From assembly GCA_021835185.1 (NCBI GenBank), contig JAKBQO010000002.1, positions 1-29,833 of the forward strand: DNA of 29,833 nucleotides. The letters run 5' to 3'. Both the position numbers and the translations under genes were made by a program. This document shows, piece after piece, positions 24,578 through 29,833 of the stretch. The stretch is from Thermoplasmata archaeon (GTDB lineage: Archaea; Thermoplasmatota; Thermoplasmata; Thermoplasmatales; Thermoplasmataceae). The notes below the pieces were generated by a model. That model was not told where the DNA came from. It ran no database searches and saw only the letters and a program-made list of their open reading frames with translations. Within the stretch, counting starts at the first letter, position 1, and every line of letters starts with the position of its first letter.

Positions 24578-25033
24578 ATGGCAACAGCAGTACTTGAAAC
24601 CAGCATGGGAGATATAGAAATAGAATTGTTTGAGAAAGATATGCCTGTTACAGCGGGCAATTTCAGAAAGCTTGTTGAGCAGGGATTCTACAATAATACA
24701 ATATTTCACAGGGTTATACCCGATTTCATGATACAGGGTGGAGACCCGACAGGAACAGGAATGGGTGGCCCTGGATACAAAATAAAAGATGAATTTACAA
24801 AAAACAATAGAAATGATAGGGGAACCATAGCAATGGCAAATGCCGGGCCTAATACTGGCGGATCCCAGTTCTTTATAAATGTGGTGAATAACAACTATCT
24901 TGATAAAATGCACCCCGTATTCGGCAAAGTTGTAAAGGGTCTCGATGTTGCAGATAAAATAAGCAAGGCAAAGAGAGACAGGAACGATAAGCCCCTTGAA
25001 AAAATTGTAATAAAAAAAGCATTTATAAAATAA
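24578..25033 (+). CDS. Cyclophilin-type peptidyl-prolyl cis-trans isomerase
   Basis: A 151-residue cytosolic cyclophilin that speeds proline isomerisation in protein folding. It carries '[20 protein letters not shown]' (42-61), which contains the catalytic Arg45, Phe50 and Gln53, then [20 protein letters not shown] (82-101) and [18 protein letters not shown]. No signal peptide. Cyclophilins are found in only part of the archaea; the gene has normal surrounding composition. Confidence 0.95.
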   Translation: MATAVLETSMGDIEIELFEKDMPVTAGNFRKLVEQGFYNNTIFHRVIPDFMIQGGDPTGTGMGGPGYKIKDEFTKNNRNDRGTIAMANAGPNTGGSQFFINVVNNNYLDKMHPVFGKVVKGLDVADKISKAKRDRNDKPLEKIVIKKAFIK

Positions 25034-25106
25034 AATTATACATCTCATTTTCTCATTTTTTTAAACATTGCAGAAACTATTTCTTAAAATTGCTATTTTA
25101 ATTTTT

Positions 25107-25457
25107 ATGGGAGAGTTCAGCATTAGAAGCGGAAGTTTTGATATTTTACGGGAAATAACACATTACATGCCCACAAAACTATTGATATCTGATGGAATTA
25201 TGCTTGAAAAGAATATTTTAAATTTTAATGTAAAAATCCAGAGAATTATGACTCCATATCAGCTGAATAGAATAGTTATAGAGAGCGGCATTGAAAAATA
25301 CCTTATATTGATCTCATCGTTTGTGCTTGATTCATGGGGCCTTTCTGTTATTGGTGAGATAAATTATGTGATGGAACAATCAGTATATAATGGCAGTGCG
25401 GTAATATTTGATATTGTGGGTTCAAAAACAGTGAATGAAGAATTTATGGGATGGTAA
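25107..25457 (+). CDS. Small orphan protein upstream of the PolB-like gene
   Basis: A 116-residue protein from ATG 25107 (an upstream TTG at 25068 is less likely; an AT-rich cttaaaatt sits about 24 bases before the ATG). It has ITHYMPTKLLISDGIMLEKN, then 'TPYQLNRIVIESGIEKYLIL' and a hydrophobic ISSFVLDSW, followed by AVIFDIVGSKTVNE. The strand-helix alternation and the LILISSFVLDSW strand could be a RecA-like core without a P-loop, but this is only a guess. It begins a three-gene operon with the 25459 gene and the polymerase. Confidence 0.6.
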   Translation: MGEFSIRSGSFDILREITHYMPTKLLISDGIMLEKNILNFNVKIQRIMTPYQLNRIVIESGIEKYLILISSFVLDSWGLSVIGEINYVMEQSVYNGSAVIFDIVGSKTVNEEFMGW

Positions 25458-25458
25458 A

Positions 25459-25695
25459 ATGGGAAGGAACACACAGTCGTCAAGGGAATATGTGAAATCT
25501 ATGGAAGAAGAAATTTTATCCATGCGCACATATATGAAAAAAGAAGATATTGAAATTCTGAAAGTTATTATATCCATGGCAGAGAAACATTCAAATGAGA
25601 TTTCAAATTTTAACCAGTTTTTTGCTGCTATTATTCTGGAATTATATAAAAAGCTGGATGGATATGGAGAAGATAATAAACGCCACTGGTTCTGA
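25459..25695 (+). CDS. Small helical orphan protein
   Basis: A 78-residue protein starting at ATG 25459, one base after the previous stop. It is charged and helical: 'REYVKSMEEEILSMRTYMKK', EDIEILKVIISMAEKHSNEI, then NQFFAAIILELYKKLDG. It overlaps the start of the polymerase gene by about 32-38 bases. No family recognised; the context suggests an accessory subunit of the PolB-like protein. Confidence 0.6.
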   Translation: MGRNTQSSREYVKSMEEEILSMRTYMKKEDIEILKVIISMAEKHSNEISNFNQFFAAIILELYKKLDGYGEDNKRHWF

Positions 25696-27577
25696 TGTAA
25701 TAGAACTGTGGATATACCGGAACGGAAAGATCATTAAAAAATACTTCAATAACAGGACATGGATATTTGTTTCAGGCGAACCATACTATTTAACCATGCT
25801 TGAGAAGAGCCTGGACGCGACAAATTATATCTACCGTTATACTACAATGAACGATATTTATGGATTGCAAAATGGAATACAGATATATCTTAGCCCATCT
25901 AAATCAAGTGATATGGCATCCAGGATTGAGGAATCATTTGGTTCCCGGTTGAAAATTTATAATGCTGACATAAATAATATTTTACGGTTTATGGTAAGCA
26001 GGGGAATGGAATTCTATAGCCTGGAAAACCCATATGAGGAGGATATAAGTTTGCCTGCAGCAGTAATAGAACCTGTATCCACACGTGGCAGGATAAAATA
26101 TGTTGCCATAAATGGCAATATATATTCCAGCAATATCTATGAAGAAACAAAAAGGGCTATAGAGGAAAACATCATTATAATATATAGAAACTATCAAAAT
26201 GAATTCAGCATTTTGCTTGACCAGATGAAAAAACATGGATATTATATTAATGCCAGATTTTACAGGGAAAGAACCTTTGAATCCTATGGCAGGCATTCGT
26301 ATATGCCCGGGGCTGTAAAAATAAGGGATAGAATATGCGTAGATTATGATTCCTTTGTATACAGGGAAGCTGGAATCTCAGGGCTGTTTGAGCTATCAAG
26401 GGTTTCATCCCTTCCTGTTGAAATAGTTTCCAGCATAACTCCTGGCACCGTTGTTTCTTCTATTGAGGAAAAAGAAGCATTAAAAAGAAAAATACTTGTG
26501 CCATTTAGAAAAGATGATTATGAGATTGCAAAAAATCCTGCTGAATTATTCAGTGCAGACGCAGGTGGAATAGTTTTTAATCCGGAGCCGGGAATTTATT
26601 CGGATGTATATGAAATTGATTTTTCATCCATGTATCCTGGAATAATAGTTGAATATGGCATATCACCGGAGAGCATTTCTGGAGGAAATACTGCCTATTT
26701 ATCACAGTTCCTCAGAGGATTGCTGGACAGGAGGCTACTGTATAAATATGTCAACGGCAGGTCGGATATCTATGCAAGCAGAAATAAGGCATTGAAAATC
26801 CTCCTTCTCAATTCCTTCGGGTATACCGGTTATAAAAATGCAAAATTTGGAAGGATAGATGTGCATGAAAAAATAACAGGCATAGGGAGAAAAATAATAG
26901 CAGATTCCATGAGAATTTCAGAAGAAAATGGTTTCACCGTTTTACATGGTGTTGTTGATTCACTCTGGCTATCAGGAAACGGTGATATAGATAAAACACT
27001 TAAAGAGATATATGATAAAACAGGCATACCTATAGTTCTGGATTCAAATTATAGATGGATTGCTTTTATGCCCCAGGCCAATGGCATAGGTTCCGCAAAC
27101 AGATATATAGGATTAAGGAAAGATGGAACGTTTAAGGTAAGAGGCATAGAACTCAGGAGAAGGGATTCACCACCACTGGTCAGGAAGTTCCAGGAGCAGG
27201 CACTTGATGCGTTAAACTGCAGTTTTGATGAATTACCATTAAAAAAAGAAAAGCTGGATGACCTGAAAAACAGGTATATGAAACTTGAAAACTTCCCTAT
27301 TGAAGATTTCAGGATAGAATTCGGTATAAACAGGCACATTGATGATTATAAAACCAGAAATAGTACGTATTATCTGATGAAAAGCCTTGGCAGGGAAAAA
27401 ATGATATATCCTGGTATGGTTATTTCCGGAATCGTAGTTGATAAAAAACATAACATTATAAAAAGCCACTCCGAATTTTTCGACAGGAAATATTATGAAA
27501 ATCTTTTGAAGAGATCGTTTAAGCCATTTGATTTTATTATTTCAGAGTCTGCTAATAAGATCCCTGATCTTTATTGA
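25664..27577 (+). CDS. Family B DNA polymerase homologue, probably inactivated (PolB2 type)
   Basis: A 637-residue protein with the family B palm: motif A 'YEIDFSSMYPGIIVEYG' (316-332), motif B SRNKALKILLLNSFGYTG (372-389), and motif C as VLHGVVDSLWL (426-436), where the usual Tyr-Gly-Asp-Thr-Asp reads His-Gly-Val-Val-Asp. The first motif C aspartate, a metal ligand, is thus missing. The downstream VRGIELRRRDSPPLV is the conserved KxY-region equivalent. In the N-terminal part the DIET exonuclease motif is not seen (IKYVAINGN stands where it should be). The length is short for PolB. This matches archaeal PolB2 proteins, regarded as catalytically impaired. ATG 25658 is an alternative start. The gene follows two small genes and overlaps orc1 tail to tail by 36 bases. 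Confidence 0.85.
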   Translation: MEKIINATGSDVIELWIYRNGKIIKKYFNNRTWIFVSGEPYYLTMLEKSLDATNYIYRYTTMNDIYGLQNGIQIYLSPSKSSDMASRIEESFGSRLKIYNADINNILRFMVSRGMEFYSLENPYEEDISLPAAVIEPVSTRGRIKYVAINGNIYSSNIYEETKRAIEENIIIIYRNYQNEFSILLDQMKKHGYYINARFYRERTFESYGRHSYMPGAVKIRDRICVDYDSFVYREAGISGLFELSRVSSLPVEIVSSITPGTVVSSIEEKEALKRKILVPFRKDDYEIAKNPAELFSADAGGIVFNPEPGIYSDVYEIDFSSMYPGIIVEYGISPESISGGNTAYLSQFLRGLLDRRLLYKYVNGRSDIYASRNKALKILLLNSFGYTGYKNAKFGRIDVHEKITGIGRKIIADSMRISEENGFTVLHGVVDSLWLSGNGDIDKTLKEIYDKTGIPIVLDSNYRWIAFMPQANGIGSANRYIGLRKDGTFKVRGIELRRRDSPPLVRKFQEQALDALNCSFDELPLKKEKLDDLKNRYMKLENFPIEDFRIEFGINRHIDDYKTRNSTYYLMKSLGREKMIYPGMVISGIVVDKKHNIIKSHSEFFDRKYYENLLKRSFKPFDFIISESANKIPDLY

Positions 27578-28630
27578 AAGTATAGAAACAGGTACATCGT
27601 TTATAGATACCAGCTTTGATACACCTGACCGGTTTCCGCTGCTCTTCAGGGATGATGAAATAATGTCAAGGCTTTCAAGTTTGCGTATTACCCGGTATAT
27701 TTCGGTTTTTTTGTATTGAATGCCATATTCTTCTCCCTGCAATTGAACCTCTTTTTCTATTGATGGTACGTCCACATAAAGTGTATCGGGAAGCAGAATG
27801 CATATTGCAAGGAGTATTACAAGTTCCCTTCTATCTAGCAGTGAAAGTTTGCTTTCCGTTATATATGGATTTATGAGTGAAACAGCTGACCGGACATCAT
27901 CGTTCTCAATTGTTTTTGAAAGGCGGTATTCTGCCATATATGCAGCTTTTTGCAGGAGTTCTATGGCAAACCGTGCACTCCCGAACTTCCCTGAAATTTC
28001 TGATATGTATCCAAGTATAGAATCTGTGCATGTTCCGGGCTCCAGTGCCATAGATGCCCGATCTGTTATAATCCGTTGGATCTCATCGCTGCTATATTTA
28101 TTGAATTTGAGTTCCACAATTGTCCCGTATTTTCTTTCCATATACATGAATGGGCTTTCTATGGAAATAAGTATAGTACTTAATCCGGCCCCGTAGATTT
28201 CAGATGCCCTGAACAGATTGTACAATCCTGCGGTATCGCCCTTTAAAAAGCCGGTAGCTTCATCTATTACAAGAACTATGTCGCCACGGAATGATATTAT
28301 AGAATTGAGCATAGAAAAGATTTCAGAATATGAAAGACCGTGATAGGAGACTGGCTTTCCAAGCCTCGAAATAACATGTTCAAGCAGATTTTTTACATTC
28401 CTGAATGATAATGCATTTTCATAAATTATAGATTTATTCTCCCTCATAAGGAATTTTACTGTTGAAGTTTTGCCTGTGCCTGAGTCCCCGTGAATTATTA
28501 TATTATTTGATATCCCATTTCCTGCTGGCGCCAGGACTGCAGATCTGATAGCTGCTATCTTATCATCTCTAAAAAATAATTTTTCCGGAACATAAGAAGT
28601 GTCAAGCGGTGCTGGATTTGCGACTATCAT
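27542..28630 (-). CDS. Orc1/Cdc6 replication initiator
   Basis: A 362-residue AAA+ protein that binds origins and loads MCM. Walker A is 'IIIHGDSGTGKTSTVKFL' (44-61), Walker B is DIVLVIDEATGFLK (117-130), and sensor 1 lies near LSTILISIESPF. The C-terminal part (from about 260) is a winged helix, with TEIYRVIRKLESLDIISSSL. Divergent residues such as VIDEAT and a short N-terminus suggest a paralogue rather than the main initiator, though this needs comparison. The promoter has ATTACCGG repeats (28649-28672). It overlaps the polymerase gene in the opposite strand by 36 bases. Confidence 0.92.
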   Translation of the reverse strand: MIVANPAPLDTSYVPEKLFFRDDKIAAIRSAVLAPAGNGISNNIIIHGDSGTGKTSTVKFLMRENKSIIYENALSFRNVKNLLEHVISRLGKPVSYHGLSYSEIFSMLNSIISFRGDIVLVIDEATGFLKGDTAGLYNLFRASEIYGAGLSTILISIESPFMYMERKYGTIVELKFNKYSSDEIQRIITDRASMALEPGTCTDSILGYISEISGKFGSARFAIELLQKAAYMAEYRLSKTIENDDVRSAVSLINPYITESKLSLLDRRELVILLAICILLPDTLYVDVPSIEKEVQLQGEEYGIQYKKTEIYRVIRKLESLDIISSSLKSSGNRSGVSKLVSINDVPVSILSIKIRDLISRL

Positions 28631-28648
28631 TTTATATGAAGTCCCATT

Positions 28649-28678
28649 CCGGTAATAAATTTTACCGGTAATACCGGG
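28649..28678. promoter_or_regulatory. CCGGTAAT repeats over the orc1/cdc6 promoter
   Basis: CCGGTAAT occurs at 28649-28656 and 28665-28672, 16 bases apart, with a perfect palindrome TTACCGGTAA at 28662-28671 and a partial copy taccggg at 28672-28678. On the gene strand, AAAATTTATTA between the copies is a TATA-like sequence about 26-36 bases before the ATG. The layout looks like an operator (autoregulation or damage response); an initiator-binding site near an origin is also possible. Confidence 0.45.
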
Positions 28679-28892
28679 CCTCTACATATTTTAACAATTC
28701 CAGAAATTTATCCGCATTGTAAACTCTGTGGCTTTCTTTCTGATAGATTTTTAAAAGTGCTAAACTTATTTTAGAAAGATTGGAAAATCGAAACATGGAA
28801 GCATCTACCAGCTCATTAACATTTGATGAAGCTGTGTGGGTTGTTAAAAAGAATAGGCATAATGGAATTTAAATAGTATTTTTTATTCTATA

Positions 28893-29833
28893 TCACTGTG
28901 TAGAATCATTTTGAATAAGGCTTTTAATCCTGTCTACCACATAATTTTTATCCATGCTTGATAGAAAATATCCAAGGCGTGGCCCCTTATCTTTATCGAT
29001 AAAAACCCGGTAAAATAAAGTAAATACGTCCTTAGGTGTAAGCTTGCGGTCTCCAATTATATCGTAAATCACTGTATGTATGGAATCTGATGTCCATTCT
29101 ACACTGGCGAGTTTATCCAGAAATTCCTGTAATATCGATCTCTGATCATCTGTAAGTAGGAATTGCTTGTCTGTCAATGAGAATTTAATGTTTTCCGGAG
29201 CATATTTAGATAGCCAGTATTTTGCAATAACTATTTCATTTTTGAGATAATCGTCTATCTGATCCTTATCGTACCCGCTTCTTTTAAGTGCTGAAAAGAA
29301 GCTATTGTCATCCCTGTATATCTGGATCAGGGTTACTATATGCCTGAAATTTATTTTTTCAGGTGCATCAAGTATTTTAATGCGTGACATCTCATAAATG
29401 CGCTTGAAGTTTTCATTGTTTGATTCGTCCAGGCCAAAGTAAGCGCGCTCCATCTTTTCGTAATCGTCTATAAGGTTCAATAATCCCATTCCCGGGTCAA
29501 AATCAATATGCCTTCCAGGATCATTCCTTGCTATAAGGAATCGTAATATCTCTGGAGGTGCAAATGTTGTTACTTCAGATGCAGTTATTGCCACACCTGT
29601 TGAGGAGTGCATTACCCCGACGCCTTTTAACAGTATTCTTTCATACATCAAAGGCACCGGAGGGGATATTTTAAAAATTTTAGCTGCGATTTCCTTTCCA
29701 GTATCATATGAACCTCCTGAGGCTGCGTGGTCTTTTCCAAAGGGCTCTATTGTAACGCCAAGTGCATACCATTTTGCAGGCCATTCAACACGCCAGGGCA
29801 TTTTCCCATCGTCTTTCCTTATATCTGCCTTAT
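28893..29833 (-). CDS. lysS: Lysyl-tRNA synthetase, class I, C-terminal part (5' end outside the window)
   Basis: The frame runs to the window edge without a stop; the 313 residues seen are the C-terminal 60% of a class I LysRS. DDGKMPWRVEWPAKWYALGV and 'PFGKDHAASGGSYDTGKEIA' are typical of the active-site half. The KMSKS loop appears as VGVMHSSTGVAI, without the usual lysines, followed by APPEILRFLIAR. The anticodon-binding helical bundle follows (FALDES-like region, then YWLSKYAPENIKFSLTDKQF). Class I LysRS replaces the class II enzyme in most archaea. The internal ATG at 29801 is not the real start. Confidence 0.93.
   Translation of the reverse strand, partial: KADIRKDDGKMPWRVEWPAKWYALGVTIEPFGKDHAASGGSYDTGKEIAAKIFKISPPVPLMYERILLKGVGVMHSSTGVAITASEVTTFAPPEILRFLIARNDPGRHIDFDPGMGLLNLIDDYEKMERAYFGLDESNNENFKRIYEMSRIKILDAPEKINFRHIVTLIQIYRDDNSFFSALKRSGYDKDQIDDYLKNEIVIAKYWLSKYAPENIKFSLTDKQFLLTDDQRSILQEFLDKLASVEWTSDSIHTVIYDIIGDRKLTPKDVFTLFYRVFIDKDKGPRLGYFLSSMDKNYVVDRIKSLIQNDSTQ

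Noticed and set aside
24566..25048. 160-codon minus-strand frame over the cyclophilin gene
   Set aside because: The cyclophilin on the plus strand has complete family motifs and its own TATA box; the reverse frame is Cys/Tyr/His-rich shadow.
28795..28872. Small frame of 25 codons between orc1 and lysS
   Set aside because: Too short, with no good promoter spacing or ribosome binding site, and no resemblance to a known peptide.
1..29833. CRISPR arrays, tRNA or rRNA genes
   Set aside because: No spaced direct repeats of CRISPR type, no tRNA-like T-loop/acceptor pattern and no rRNA sequence were seen on either strand by eye.

Overview
The window reads as chromosomal DNA of an acidophilic archaeon of the Thermoplasmatales (Ferroplasma, Acidiplasma or Picrophilus-like). 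The evidence is the set of archaeal genes (Orc1/Cdc6, type II methionine aminopeptidase, Pth2, CDP-archaeol synthase, Nob1, class I lysyl-tRNA synthetase, DUF99, DUF763), the AT-rich composition with many ATA and AGG codons, and TATA boxes that often lie only about 25 bases from the start codon, which implies leaderless mRNAs. The genus is an inference.

Layout. 1-608: 5' part of a secreted-protein gene with a 12-bp tandem repeat. 751-2430: decayed mobile DNA, with an ISL3-type transposase relic, an IS481-like DDE transposase relic and an unstarted membrane-protein-like frame. 2544-6028: hyuA-hyuB hydantoinase/oxoprolinase pair. 6332-8855: a three-gene operon made of a small hydrophobic precursor, an M48 protease and an RDD-SpoIIM membrane protein. 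9225-10283: DUF763. 10392-11864: XRE-CBS regulator, carS, pth2. 11961-16882: housekeeping genes (tmk, map, a ThiF/MoeB-like enzyme, a TauE/SafE permease, nob1) with two orphans. 17230-19220: Rieske protein plus fused electron-transfer flavoprotein. 19271-20212: an IS605-type end relic and an SMP-30 lactonase-like gene. 20359-21791: prs-DUF99. 21868-24336: zinc-dependent MDR dehydrogenase and an MFS transporter. 24578-25033: cyclophilin. 25107-27577: two small orphan genes followed by a family B DNA polymerase with a broken catalytic site. 27542-28630: an Orc1/Cdc6 gene whose 3' end overlaps the polymerase. 28893 to the end: lysyl-tRNA synthetase, cut by the window edge.

The most unusual item is the 6332-8855 operon. 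Its 157-residue precursor ends in an Ala/Gly-rich hydrophobic segment that lines up without gaps with the start of enterocin AS-48 (Gly, Val-Ala, Val, Ala, Gly-Trp, Thr at matching spacing). It is followed by an integral-membrane HExxH protease and a protein carrying a SpoIIM/DUF95 domain, the family used for maturation and export of circular bacteriocins. I propose an archaeal circular-bacteriocin-like system. Second in interest is the apparently inactivated PolB with its small partner genes beside an Orc1/Cdc6 gene, whose promoter holds ATTACCGG repeats around a TATA-like sequence. Third is an 11-bp motif placed at the same distance from the start codons of the divergent XRE-CBS and tmk genes.
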